From positions 1 to 9,875 of the forward strand of contig JAGBWT010000172.1 in NCBI GenBank assembly GCA_017629615.1: a DNA stretch of 9,875 nt, in the 5' to 3' direction. The notes beneath the pieces are model-generated. The model searched no databases. It was not told where the DNA came from and was given only the letters and a program-made list of their open reading frames with translations. Origin of the DNA: Alistipes sp. Lineage in GTDB: Bacteria; Bacteroidota; Bacteroidia; Bacteroidales; Rikenellaceae. The translations under genes and the position numbers were made by a program. Below are positions 1 through 8,275 of this stretch, piece by piece (the stretch's first letter is position 1; each line of letters starts with the position of its first letter).

Positions 1-1152
1 CAATACTTCACCATTAAGGCGATGTATGGTCGTCCGCGTATCTACAATAACTACGGTGGTAGCGGCATTGGTGGTGCCGACCTCTCGCTCTCGCTGGGCG
101 ACATCTTCGGTATGAAGAGGGCCGTCCTCTTCCTCGAAGGTAGTTATGTAAATCGCTACGAGCGACTCAACAAGGACAAGTCACTCAACTTCGAAAGTCG
201 CGGTTTAACATCGCCAAACCTCTCGCTCTACTCGGCCCGTTTGAATCTCGACGTCGCAGGCTTTACGTTGCGCACCGAGTATGTTGGCAAGGGCAAGGAC
301 CTCTCGTCGCTTGCAGCTTCGCACGCCGCCAAAGGTCAGGCTGTCTATGCCGAGGCTGGTTATAGTTACAAGAGTTTGAGTATCTCGGGCGTCGCCCGTA
401 TGCTCGACAATATGGGAACGCTATCGTCGCTCTATGGCGGACTTGGAACGGCCAACACAATCAACTACCTGCCGGCTCTGACTCGCCAATATACCTATAT
501 GTTGGCCAACCTCGAACCGCATCAGGTCAATGTCGAGGGAGAGATTGGTGCGCAAGGCGACATCTACTACTCCTACCGCAGCAAAAACAACCGTTCGCGT
601 TATTGGAATTTCCACATCAACTACTCGACCTACTACACGCTCCACAAGTCGCAAAGCCAAACCGGCGAGCGCGAGCTTTTGTGGCGCGACCTCAACTTCG
701 ACGTCGAGCGTCAGTGGAACAAAAAGTTGAAGACGACGTTCCTCTTCTCGTTCCAGGAGCGAAACCCATACCACGGCTCACGCCACCGCACCTATGTTTC
801 GAACATATTTGTCGCCGACGTACTCTACAAATTCACTCGTAAGACGTCGTTGCGCGTCGAGGCTCAATACCTGCTCTCGGGCGAGTACGAAGGCGATTGG
901 GTTGCAGGCTTGGTCGAGTTGAACTTCGCACCACATTGGAGCGTCTACGCCAGCGATATGTACAACATCGGTCGCGGCTCGCTCGGCACACAGAAAAACT
1001 ACTTCAACGTCGGCGCAAGCTACACCTATAAGCGACTTCGCGCCCAACTTGCCTATGGTCGCAACCGCGCAGGCTACATCTGCTCGGGTGGCGTATGTCG
1101 CTATCAGCCCGAATATACGGGTATCAACATTTCGCTCAATTATTCATTCTAA
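1..1152 (+). CDS. Outer-membrane beta-barrel protein, DUF6029-like, 5'-truncated by window edge
   Basis: The reading frame is open from base 1, with seven codons before the first visible ATG at 22, so this is the C-terminal 383 residues of a longer protein, and that ATG is probably not the true start. The sequence alternates aromatic/hydrophobic and polar residues in short strands, with many Tyr and Arg (for example YYSYRS, YSTYYTL), and ends in NYSF. A terminal aromatic residue is the usual mark of an outer-membrane barrel. The end of the barrel carries GYICSGGVCRYQPE, which resembles the end of Bacteroidota DUF6029 proteins as I remember them; no search was done. The two cysteines in that motif are the only ones in the visible part. 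The gene is followed after 20 bp by an Omp28-type lipoprotein, so the two are probably co-transcribed. The substrate or role is unknown. Other barrel families remain possible. Confidence 0.72.
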   Translation, partial: QYFTIKAMYGRPRIYNNYGGSGIGGADLSLSLGDIFGMKRAVLFLEGSYVNRYERLNKDKSLNFESRGLTSPNLSLYSARLNLDVAGFTLRTEYVGKGKDLSSLAASHAAKGQAVYAEAGYSYKSLSISGVARMLDNMGTLSSLYGGLGTANTINYLPALTRQYTYMLANLEPHQVNVEGEIGAQGDIYYSYRSKNNRSRYWNFHINYSTYYTLHKSQSQTGERELLWRDLNFDVERQWNKKLKTTFLFSFQERNPYHGSRHRTYVSNIFVADVLYKFTRKTSLRVEAQYLLSGEYEGDWVAGLVELNFAPHWSVYASDMYNIGRGSLGTQKNYFNVGASYTYKRLRAQLAYGRNRAGYICSGGVCRYQPEYTGINISLNYSF

Positions 1153-1172
1153 ACAACGAAACAACCAACCCT

Positions 1173-2666
1173 ATGAAGAGTCTTTTTCGCATAGCAACAA
1201 CCGCCCTCTTTGCAGCACTCGCACTCGCTTCGTGTCTTAAAGGCGAAGGCAGCGACGACCCTGCAAATGGTGGCAACAACACCCCTGCTGCAACGGGTCT
1301 GCAAATTACCTGCTCGACCGCAGTAATCAAGGCCGACGGCATCGATGCGGCTATCTTTACGATAACCTACAACGATGTTGCACTAACCGAGGAGCAGGTT
1401 ACATTCTACGACGCAACAACCAATCTCCCTGTCGAGATGCCGAACCTCACCTTTACGACCGAGAGTGTCGGCACCTACTCATTCTACATCAAATTTGCAA
1501 CCGAGGACAAAGATGGCAACACGATTGAGTACCGCTCGAAGACAATCGAAATCACGGCTGTATCGAGCCACGACCTCAACCTCGACGACAACAATAACCC
1601 TGGTCTGACAATCGCTCTCTCGACCAACATCGTTCGTGCAGGCACAGGCGAGGCTGTGATTATCCCTCGCTACAATGGCAAGGTTCTCACAAGCAGCGAG
1701 ATTGGCGACTTCTCGTTGTTCGACGCCTCGACCAATGCTCCGCTTACATTGGAGAAGAAGGAGTTTACGGCCAACAACGGCACAGTCTATCTGTTGCCTG
1801 TGTATAGCTCGGACAAGGCCGAGATTATCAACTTCTGGGCTATGTATGGTACCGAAAGCACGATTAACACCCCTTCCAAAATTACGGTTATCGACTTCGA
1901 TATTCCGCAACGCCCTACCGACCCACAGCCATCGAACACATCGTTCCGTCGCCGTGCTTTTGTTACCCAATTTACGGGTACTTGGTGCGGAAACTGCCCG
2001 ATAATGCACGCATCGCTCACCAACGTATTCAACTATGCCGAGTACGCCAACAAGGCTGCATTGATAGCAATCCATCAAGGCGACGCTTTGGAGATTAGCG
2101 ACAGCGACCTGCGAGGCGCCAACGGCTTTGCCGTGAGTGGCTATCCAACCACGAAGGTAGACCTTATATATACGATTTTGAACTACGGCGTTGAGGACAA
2201 TATCGCCAATATCAAACAGGCTATCAACACGGCTGTATCGACACCTGCACAGGCCGGCATCGCAGCCCGCACGGCTATCGACGACTCTTCGCTTGTAATC
2301 CGCACCAGCGTCAAGGCAGCAGAGGAAGGCGAATACTTTGTAGGTGCTTGGGTTTTGGAGGACGGTCTTTATGATATCCAAAACAACACCGTCGGCATCA
2401 GTGGCAACTTCGATATTCACAACAACGTCCTTCGCCTCGCCGACTCAAAGGCTTCGCGTCGCGACTTCTACGGCCACCCACTTGGCACGCTCAACAAGGG
2501 CGACGTTGCCGACTACCTCTTCGTAATCGAACTCAACCCTTCGTGGAACAAGGCTAACTGCCACGTTGTACTCTTCGTTTCGACTATTAAGAATGGCTCG
2601 AAGGCAATCACCAACGTTACAACGATTAAGCCTCTCGCAGGCGGAGTAGAGTTTGCCTACAAATAG
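1173..2666 (+). CDS. Omp28-related lipoprotein with thioredoxin-like WCGNC domain
   Basis: Start chosen at ATG 1173, because it gives a lipoprotein signal peptide (MKSLFR, hydrophobic stretch, LASC with Cys21). The frame extends further upstream but would overlap the barrel gene. The product is 497 residues. After Cys21 comes an acidic/glycine linker (GEGSDD), of the kind linked to surface export in Bacteroidota. Two Ig-like beta domains follow (about 42-130 and 144-241), the first carrying a KADGIDAA motif. A thioredoxin-like domain begins near 260, with WCGNC (Cys272, Cys275) and a Tyr-Pro pair (GYPTT, Pro325) at the usual cis-proline position. The last 110 residues form a beta-rich domain that resembles the ends of the two Omp28-type genes on the minus strand. 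Family members are outer-membrane lipoproteins with no firmly known reaction; a thiol-disulfide or scaffolding role is inference. No Shine-Dalgarno is seen; the leader is A/C-rich. It lies 20 bp after the barrel gene and ends at a strong hairpin. Confidence 0.85.
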   Translation: MKSLFRIATTALFAALALASCLKGEGSDDPANGGNNTPAATGLQITCSTAVIKADGIDAAIFTITYNDVALTEEQVTFYDATTNLPVEMPNLTFTTESVGTYSFYIKFATEDKDGNTIEYRSKTIEITAVSSHDLNLDDNNNPGLTIALSTNIVRAGTGEAVIIPRYNGKVLTSSEIGDFSLFDASTNAPLTLEKKEFTANNGTVYLLPVYSSDKAEIINFWAMYGTESTINTPSKITVIDFDIPQRPTDPQPSNTSFRRRAFVTQFTGTWCGNCPIMHASLTNVFNYAEYANKAALIAIHQGDALEISDSDLRGANGFAVSGYPTTKVDLIYTILNYGVEDNIANIKQAINTAVSTPAQAGIAARTAIDDSSLVIRTSVKAAEEGEYFVGAWVLEDGLYDIQNNTVGISGNFDIHNNVLRLADSKASRRDFYGHPLGTLNKGDVADYLFVIELNPSWNKANCHVVLFVSTIKNGSKAITNVTTIKPLAGGVEFAYK

Positions 2667-2684
2667 AGGCCTCGACCCTAAAAC

Positions 2685-2721
2685 AACAATGGCTGTCCAG
2701 CAATTTTGGACAGCCATTGTT
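2685..2721. terminator. Bidirectional hairpin terminator between convergent genes
   Basis: This is a perfect 15-bp inverted repeat: left arm 2685-2699 (AACAATGGCTGTCCA), a 7-nt loop, and right arm 2707-2721. On the plus strand it begins 18 bp after the stop of the Omp28-type gene and is followed by ATTTTGTATT. On the minus strand it lies 21 bp past the stop of the flavoprotein gene and is followed by GTTTTAGG. Short T runs on both sides suit factor-independent termination in both directions. The convergent gene arrangement supports this. Confidence 0.85.
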
Positions 2722-2742
2722 ATTTTGTATTGGTTTAATCCG

Positions 2743-4044
2743 TTAATCGAAGAGTTCGATACCTCGCTCCATCATACGCCTCTGCAAAGCCGCGACATCG
2801 AGCATTCGAGGTGTGCAACCACGCTCGGCACACATTGCGGCTGCTATACCGACCGCCTCGCCCATCGCCATACAGATTGACATCACGCGATACGATGCGT
2901 GGGCGCGGTGCGTTCCCGATATGCAACGACCTGCGACATAGAGACCCTCAACATCGCGTGGCGTAAAACAACGATACGGCAGGTCGTATGGTTTGCAATA
3001 TTGGATATGCTCCTCGGCTTGACCAGCACCTTCGGGGTTATGAATATCGACTATGAACTCGGCTCGATGAACCACAACATCGTCGAAGCGGCAACCTTCG
3101 GCCATCTCCTCGGCAGTGATAACATAGTCACCCATCACGCGACGAGTTTCGCGCACACCCGTAGTTGCACCGCTTGCAACGCAACGACAATTCTCGTAGC
3201 CTGGCACATTCTCGCGCAAGAAATGCTCCAACAGCGCAATCTGCTCGCGCAACTCCACCTCGGCCGCAAATATCTGCTCGACACGGGTCATATCGACTCC
3301 ATTGACCTGCGTTGTATTGACCTGCCGTTCGCCATCACGCACCGTTGGGTGCAGACGCACGGCGGCCAACTTATGAGGTAACTTACCCTCCTCGGCACAA
3401 CGCTTACAGAAGTCCAAAAATCGTTCGTCACCCAAACGCACATCATCAACGTCGCCTATACAGATAATGGCGCGACTCTCATCGACACCCGATATGGTAA
3501 ATTCCAATGTCACGGGTTGCATCAATCCATCGTCACGACCCTTTTCGGTTGGCGCACCAGCCATATAGGCTACAATGCCGTCGCCCGTAGCATCGACTAT
3601 CGTCTTGCCCATCAAAGCAAACGGACCATCGTTGGTTGCGACAATCAGTCCACACAATCTATCGCCCTCCTTAACAACATCGCAGACCGATGTTTGGAGA
3701 TAGACGTCGATATTGGGGTGTGCAACGAACTTGGCAAGCAGACGCTTCGCTCGCTCAAAGTCGTGGGCGCGACCGCTCTCGCCAATCATATCGTTCTCCG
3801 GCACACCGAGCAACTCGACCAACTCGTCGCGCATCGTTCCGCGCCCAACCATACCGAGTATCGGGCCGACATAGCCAACCGTAAGGTTACCTCCAACAAC
3901 GCCATAGCGCTCAACAAGGGCCACCTTTGCACCCTCACGCGCTGCGGCCACCGCCGCACATAATCCGGCAGGGCCGGAGCCTGCCACGACAACATCGTAG
4001 GCGGCTCGCACATCTATTTGTTTTGCGTAGTTAATTTGTGCCAT
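2743..4044 (-). CDS. FAD-dependent oxidoreductase (FAD_oxidored-type flavoprotein)
   Basis: The 433-residue protein has no signal peptide, so it is probably cytoplasmic. An N-terminal Rossmann motif GSGPAG (22-27) sits in a beta-alpha-beta fold that ends with Glu45, the usual ribose ligand of FAD, followed by GVVGGN. Further family marks are DATGDG (151-156), the GATTGVRETRR stretch (292-302) and a C-terminal FAD-contact segment with LYVAGRCISG (368-377) and RVMSICMAMGEAVG. This order fits the FAD_oxidored family (PF12831, from memory), whose substrates are mostly unknown. It is a single-domain version; no extra carbohydrate-binding or secretion domain is attached. Its start codon lies inside the symporter gene (14-bp overlap), so translation is probably coupled. 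An A-rich AAAAAGA precedes the ATG. The context suggests it acts on whatever the symporter imports, which is inference. Confidence 0.85.
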   Translation of the reverse strand: MAQINYAKQIDVRAAYDVVVAGSGPAGLCAAVAAAREGAKVALVERYGVVGGNLTVGYVGPILGMVGRGTMRDELVELLGVPENDMIGESGRAHDFERAKRLLAKFVAHPNIDVYLQTSVCDVVKEGDRLCGLIVATNDGPFALMGKTIVDATGDGIVAYMAGAPTEKGRDDGLMQPVTLEFTISGVDESRAIICIGDVDDVRLGDERFLDFCKRCAEEGKLPHKLAAVRLHPTVRDGERQVNTTQVNGVDMTRVEQIFAAEVELREQIALLEHFLRENVPGYENCRCVASGATTGVRETRRVMGDYVITAEEMAEGCRFDDVVVHRAEFIVDIHNPEGAGQAEEHIQYCKPYDLPYRCFTPRDVEGLYVAGRCISGTHRAHASYRVMSICMAMGEAVGIAAAMCAERGCTPRMLDVAALQRRMMERGIELFD

Positions 4045-5770
4045 TCTTTTTACTATCTACATATCTATAAATCATATACAATATAGCGAGGCCCACCATC
4101 ACCGCTACGCCCCACCTCATTATCGACTCCTTTGCTGCCGAATAGTCGCCCACGAAGAGTTGCAGGAGAAGCAGAGCCGCAATAGCCAACAGCGTCACGA
4201 CAAAACAGTTTACGGCCATATGCGAATATCGCTTCGTGGCGCGTTTCATCTCGGCCGTAGGCTCGCAGTCGGCCTCGGGGTCAATCATCGAACGGATTTT
4301 AGCGCTACCCTCGTCTTCGCGCCCCTGCAACTTGGCCCATAGCTCCATTATCGAGAGCAACACGACAGGGATTATTGTACCGATAACGGCCTCCAACACA
4401 TTAGGGTTAATCCACTCGAAGGTCGCCCTAACCACATCGTTAAACTTAAAGGCCAAGCCGAACAGACCACAAAGGTATGTAACGCCCATTGCCGTAAGCA
4501 GATGACGTTGTGTAAGTCGGCGAGAGAAGAGGCCCCAAACCGAAGGGACATAGAGAGGACCGATAATCATCGTAAGTACCGTTACGACCACCTTCTCGGC
4601 ACCACCCGCCATAGGAATCAACAAGGCGAGAGCAATGATTGCAAGGCCAAAGGAGTAGGTAAACAGGCGGCCGACACTTATCAGACGTTTGTCGCTCGCC
4701 TGCGGATTGCGATAGCCATATATATCGTAGGTAAATACATTGGCAAAGACATTGAGCGTACCCGACACAGTCGAGAGCGTTGCCGAAACCATCGCCGCCA
4801 ACATCACTCCGACCATACCCTTCATCAGCACGTGTTCGCTCATCAGGATATAGGCCTGCTCGGGGTCGGCCTCGGGGTTAATAATGCGGTACGCCATCGC
4901 CGGGAAGTACCAAATAATTGGCGTAAGCAGGTAGAGCGCACCGACCAGATAGGTACTCTTGCGAGCATCGCTCTTGGTTGGAACACTGATATAGCGTTGC
5001 ACAAACGGCCAATCGCCGCCAATAGTAAAGCCATTGACAACAAGCCACAACAGCAGCCAAAACCACGGATAGTCGACACTAAACGGCACGAAGTAACCCT
5101 CGGGGGCTTTGTCGATAAATTGGTCCAAACCTCCAACGGCATCGATTGAGAGCGGAATCATAAAGACCACAACCGTAATCAACACACCAAACTGAATTAC
5201 ATCGGTCATAAGCACCGCCAAGAATCCGCCCATTGCTGTATATATCAAGGTAATCACTCCCAATATTGCAATTCCCCAATAGACCGACAAGTGGCCCGTA
5301 GAGTCGGCAAAGAAGTTGCCCTCGGGCAAGAGCATCAACGTCGACATCACCTTTGCTATGGCATAGAGAGCCACCGCCGTATGAAATCCGCGACCGATGA
5401 TACCAAGCAGAGTATAAAAATTGAGCGAGGCGCGACCAAAACGCACAGTCAAGAACTCACCAGGCGACTTAATGCGCAACTCGCGCCAACGACCCGACAG
5501 ATAGCGACCCACCAAAAAACTCGCAAAACCGAGCATATTGCCGATAATCACAGCAACGATACCCGACTTGTAGGCCACTCCACCCCAAATAACGAACGTA
5601 CTCGCCGAAAAGAGCGTCATATAGGCCGACATTCCCGACAACCACCACGACGAGTTACGACCTGCGATAAACATATCGGCCGAGGAGCGGATACTACGCG
5701 ACACCCAAACACTCACCGCGATAAGGCCCAAGAAATAGATAGCGACGACAATGTAATCAATCAATTCCAT
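4031..5770 (-). CDS. Sodium:solute symporter (SSS/SLC5-type)
   Basis: The 579-residue integral inner-membrane protein is rich in hydrophobic segments, with roughly 13 to 15 visible. SSS-family marks are WWLSGMSAYMTLFSASTF (42-59), GGFLAVLMTDVIQ (181-193), ATLSTVSGTLNVFANVFTYDIY (330-351) and VPSVWGLFSRR (408-418). By alignment from memory with Vibrio SGLT, Ser333-Thr334 fall where the Na2 sodium ligands sit, so sodium coupling looks intact. A charged cytoplasmic stretch (about 481-515, REDEGSAK, EADCEPTAE) separates two final membrane segments. The substrate could be a sugar, an amino or organic acid, or sialic acid; nothing in the sequence decides it. It is the first gene of a two-gene unit with the flavoprotein, driven by the promoter at 5813-5844. 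The start ATG at 5770 gives a normal N-terminus (MELIDYIVVAIYF). Confidence 0.9.
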   Translation of the reverse strand: MELIDYIVVAIYFLGLIAVSVWVSRSIRSSADMFIAGRNSSWWLSGMSAYMTLFSASTFVIWGGVAYKSGIVAVIIGNMLGFASFLVGRYLSGRWRELRIKSPGEFLTVRFGRASLNFYTLLGIIGRGFHTAVALYAIAKVMSTLMLLPEGNFFADSTGHLSVYWGIAILGVITLIYTAMGGFLAVLMTDVIQFGVLITVVVFMIPLSIDAVGGLDQFIDKAPEGYFVPFSVDYPWFWLLLWLVVNGFTIGGDWPFVQRYISVPTKSDARKSTYLVGALYLLTPIIWYFPAMAYRIINPEADPEQAYILMSEHVLMKGMVGVMLAAMVSATLSTVSGTLNVFANVFTYDIYGYRNPQASDKRLISVGRLFTYSFGLAIIALALLIPMAGGAEKVVVTVLTMIIGPLYVPSVWGLFSRRLTQRHLLTAMGVTYLCGLFGLAFKFNDVVRATFEWINPNVLEAVIGTIIPVVLLSIMELWAKLQGREDEGSAKIRSMIDPEADCEPTAEMKRATKRYSHMAVNCFVVTLLAIAALLLLQLFVGDYSAAKESIMRWGVAVMVGLAILYMIYRYVDSKKNGTN

Positions 5771-5812
5771 ATAAAGTCTTGTTTATTATCCACTAACGAA
5801 GTTTAGCAACAT

Positions 5813-5844
5813 CAAATATAGTTGTTTTTGAGCAATTATCCAAC
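5813..5844 (-). promoter_or_regulatory. Bacteroidota-type sigma-ABfr promoter for the symporter operon
   Basis: Reading the minus strand, TATATTTG (5820-5813) matches the Bacteroidota -7 element TAnnTTTG at every fixed base. GTTG (5844-5841) matches three of four bases of the -33 element TTTG. The spacer is 20 bp, within the known 19-21 range. Transcription would begin around 5805, leaving a leader of about 35 nt before the symporter ATG at 5770. No operator or riboswitch fold is seen in the leader. Confidence 0.7.
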
Positions 5845-5885
5845 TTTTTATGCTCCTGCTTCGCCTATCCACCCCATTAAACCGA

Positions 5886-5918
5886 ACAGACCCGCAAGAG
5901 ACTATCTTGCGGGTCTGT
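5886..5918 (-). terminator. Hairpin terminator of the Omp28/fibronectin-like lipoprotein operon
   Basis: This is a perfect 14-bp inverted repeat, arms 5886-5899 (ACAGACCCGCAAGA) and 5905-5918, with a 5-nt loop. It begins 22 bp past the TAG stop of the large lipoprotein on the minus strand. The sequence after it on that strand is TTCGGTTTAATG, so the T tract is weak, but the stem is GC-rich and the placement is right for a terminator. It separates this unit from the symporter promoter. Confidence 0.75.
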
Positions 5919-5940
5919 CTTCACAAATTGTGTTCGCCGA

Positions 5941-8241
5941 CTACTTCAACGAAGCGTGAGGGTGCGACGAAAGGCGCTGCATATCGACATACAATGCACG
6001 AATCTGCACATCGCTATCAGCCTCGGCCGAACGCTCCTCGCGCAACTGCGCAGCCGGAACAGCCTTGCTGACGTGTGGACACTCAATCGATGGCAACACA
6101 CCATTCAGAACCTTGCTGTAAGCCTTATACGAAGGATAGTAGTCCGAAAGTTGTTTTACCGACTTACCGTCGTAGATTGCATAGACCATCTCGCCACGAA
6201 CATCGTTGCGGCCAAATGGAACACAAATCGCTACGGCAGGTGCCGAATCCTCCGAAAGCGAAGCCTGCAAATTGTAGGTTTGAAGACCATTGCTCAAACA
6301 GAATGTCTGCCACAAACGATAGTACTCCTCGCCGCTCATCGAGCTGCTACCAAGCTGGCGCAACTTCAATACATCGTCGCCATCGGTCATCGGAGTTCCA
6401 ATCATATACTTCATATACTCGGTCTGCTCGTTAGCCACGAAAACAAACTCGCATACGCCATTTCGAATAACCGCATCGATTGCCGCCGAAGGGTTATCGC
6501 CACCTTCCAAAGCCAAAGTCGAAGCCTCGGCAAACTGTACAGGACCAACAACACCATTCCAGTCCTCGCAGAGGTATGCAAACTTATACTTTGTACCAGG
6601 GTTCAATCCCGCCATAGTAAACGAATCGACACCAATTGGCTCACCGTGCCAATCGTTGATAATCGAGTACGACTCCTCGGCCGATACCGTATATTTGAAG
6701 TATTCGAGGAAGGTCTCGCGATTATCGTCTGCCGATGGCTGACCACTACCTTCGAGAACAGGCTCGATATATTGGAAACGAATACCTGCGTGCTTCTCGA
6801 AGTCGTAGGCAACATTTATCTTGATGCTTGTACGACCCTGTGGCTCCAACGTCAGCACACCATTCGACTGGCAAGCCTCCGGAGTATTGGTAACGACAGG
6901 CTTGGTGCGGAATGGTTCGGTAAATTTAACAGGCGAGAGTTCGCGAGCCTTGTTACGAGCCGTATAGCCGATAACATACTCTGTATCGGGTTGTGCATAC
7001 CATACGGTCGAGGAGCTAAATGGCTGACCCTGCGAATATTTCTCATTAACCAAGCCCCAACCATCGTAGTCGATATCCTCGGCAAGTGCGCGAAGCTCGA
7101 ACTCGGTAGCCTGCGTCTTGTAGTACTCGGCCTGCTCGACGGTATATGCCTTCCAAAGGATTACAGGGGTATTGGCAGCAATATCGTACTCGTACCAGAA
7201 ATAGTTGGCGCCAAGTTTGCTCTCCATAACTCTAATCTCGCCACTGCCAGGCAACATATCGGCAGGAATCTCCTGCAATGTAAAGAGTGCCGAATCAAAC
7301 TCTTTGGCCGGGGTCTTATTCTCGTCAAGAGCGATTGCAGTAGCCATAATAGGCACACTCGAATCGGCCGACTGACCAAAGTCGCGATAATACGAGAGGT
7401 TTAGTTCATCGTTTGCAGCGATTGCATCATCAATAGTATGACGCATAAAGTCGATATAGAGTTTATCGCCATAGATATTGATGTATGGCATCAAATCCGA
7501 CTCATTCGAACACCAATAGTAGAGATACTTACAATCGGCATTAGGGATATGAGTCACCTGCATAGCGCGATAATTGGTCTGTGCATTGACCGTCACGCGA
7601 GGATTGCCAATCAGGCTCTCCGATGTGGTCTTAACATAGCAAATCGACATCTCGCCATCTTCGACGCCCTCGGTATCGTAGCAAGCCACAGCCACGATGA
7701 TATACTCGGCATCGGGCACTACTTGTGCCTGCGAATATGTCGAGTTCATCCAGTCGAACTCCTTCTCCAAGTAGTCGCTATGACTCTGTGAAGAGAAGGT
7801 GTAGGCACCCGCTCCCGTAGAGTTAAAGACAAACGAACGAATCCACTCATCGACGTCGCGAGCCGAAGCCTCGGTCTTACCCTCGCTACGCATCTGCTCA
7901 TAGAGCGAGTTGTAGAGACGGCACAATGGGAATACATCAAGACGATACGACTGAACATAGTCACCCGGACGAACAACAAACACAAAATTGTCGTTGGTTA
8001 TCTTCGTGACATCAATCGACACACCCTCCTCGCTCGCTACGACCTTGTTTATCGTGCAAGGAATCTTGGTAGGGACATTGGCGTTGGTTGGAGGGGCCAC
8101 TTCGGGCGTAACCTCAACCGGCGGATTAGGGGTATCGGGAGTCTCCGAGCCTCCGCCATTCGGATTTTCGTCACCGCCACAGGCAACAGCCATCGAGCCA
8201 ACCAAAGCGATGAGCAACAACTTTTTCAGTAATGATTTCAT
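5941..8241 (-). CDS. Large lipoprotein with about five fibronectin type III-like repeats
   Basis: Start chosen at ATG 8241, giving 766 residues with signal peptide MKSLLKK, a hydrophobic core and lipobox AVAC (Cys21). The longer upstream frame would overlap the preceding gene and bury the signal. A Gly/Pro/Thr linker (about 22-50) follows. The rest divides into about five beta-sandwich units (roughly 62-206, 213-323, 334-446, 461-575, 585-690). Several end in fibronectin-like turns: PDAEYIIVAVACYD, PDTEYVIGYTARNK, PGTKYKFAYLCEDWNG. Each unit also holds an aromatic, charged, probably helical insert, such as EYYKTQATEFELRALAED (371-388). The C-terminal tail (about 720-766) is polar and has no known sorting signal. 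The protein is probably anchored in the outer membrane, facing outward, and may bind a ligand or partner; the function is unknown. It follows an Omp28-type gene after 34 bp with no promoter between, so it is the last gene of that operon. Confidence 0.8.
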   Translation of the reverse strand: MKSLLKKLLLIALVGSMAVACGGDENPNGGGSETPDTPNPPVEVTPEVAPPTNANVPTKIPCTINKVVASEEGVSIDVTKITNDNFVFVVRPGDYVQSYRLDVFPLCRLYNSLYEQMRSEGKTEASARDVDEWIRSFVFNSTGAGAYTFSSQSHSDYLEKEFDWMNSTYSQAQVVPDAEYIIVAVACYDTEGVEDGEMSICYVKTTSESLIGNPRVTVNAQTNYRAMQVTHIPNADCKYLYYWCSNESDLMPYINIYGDKLYIDFMRHTIDDAIAANDELNLSYYRDFGQSADSSVPIMATAIALDENKTPAKEFDSALFTLQEIPADMLPGSGEIRVMESKLGANYFWYEYDIAANTPVILWKAYTVEQAEYYKTQATEFELRALAEDIDYDGWGLVNEKYSQGQPFSSSTVWYAQPDTEYVIGYTARNKARELSPVKFTEPFRTKPVVTNTPEACQSNGVLTLEPQGRTSIKINVAYDFEKHAGIRFQYIEPVLEGSGQPSADDNRETFLEYFKYTVSAEESYSIINDWHGEPIGVDSFTMAGLNPGTKYKFAYLCEDWNGVVGPVQFAEASTLALEGGDNPSAAIDAVIRNGVCEFVFVANEQTEYMKYMIGTPMTDGDDVLKLRQLGSSSMSGEEYYRLWQTFCLSNGLQTYNLQASLSEDSAPAVAICVPFGRNDVRGEMVYAIYDGKSVKQLSDYYPSYKAYSKVLNGVLPSIECPHVSKAVPAAQLREERSAEADSDVQIRALYVDMQRLSSHPHASLK

Positions 8242-8275
8242 AACCTTGTTTTGTTTATCAATATTTTGTTTTCTT

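Larger units (their letters stand above)
5771..5940. other. Intergenic region between two same-strand units
   Basis: This 170-bp gap is the longest gene-free stretch in the window. It holds the terminator at 5886-5918 and the promoter at 5813-5844, both serving the minus strand. The remaining bases (about 5845-5885) show no ORF, repeat or fold that I can support. Confidence 0.7.

Noticed and set aside
1095..1172. Upstream extension of the plus-strand Omp28-type gene
   Set aside because: It would overlap the barrel gene by 58 bp and place the lipoprotein signal peptide 26 residues inside the protein. ATG 1173 gives a standard lipoprotein start.
1479..2420. 313-codon open frame on the minus strand across the Omp28-type gene
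   Set aside because: It lies wholly antisense to a well-supported lipoprotein and shows no recognisable motif. Same cause as above.
4502..5149. 215-codon plus-strand frame inside the symporter gene (also 5291-5806)
   Set aside because: The products are highly basic and His/Arg/Gln-rich, as expected from reading a hydrophobic membrane-protein gene backwards.
5786..5812. Eight-codon reading frame upstream of the symporter, considered as a leader peptide
   Set aside because: Its ATG directly follows the -7 element, so it probably lies before the transcription start and would not be in the mRNA.
5956..7404. 482-codon open frame on the plus strand, antisense to the repeat lipoprotein
   Set aside because: It is a shadow: the minus-strand gene rarely uses TTA, CTA and TCA codons, which leaves the opposite strand free of stops. 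The translation has no domain, signal or protein-like pattern, while the minus strand has a clear lipoprotein.
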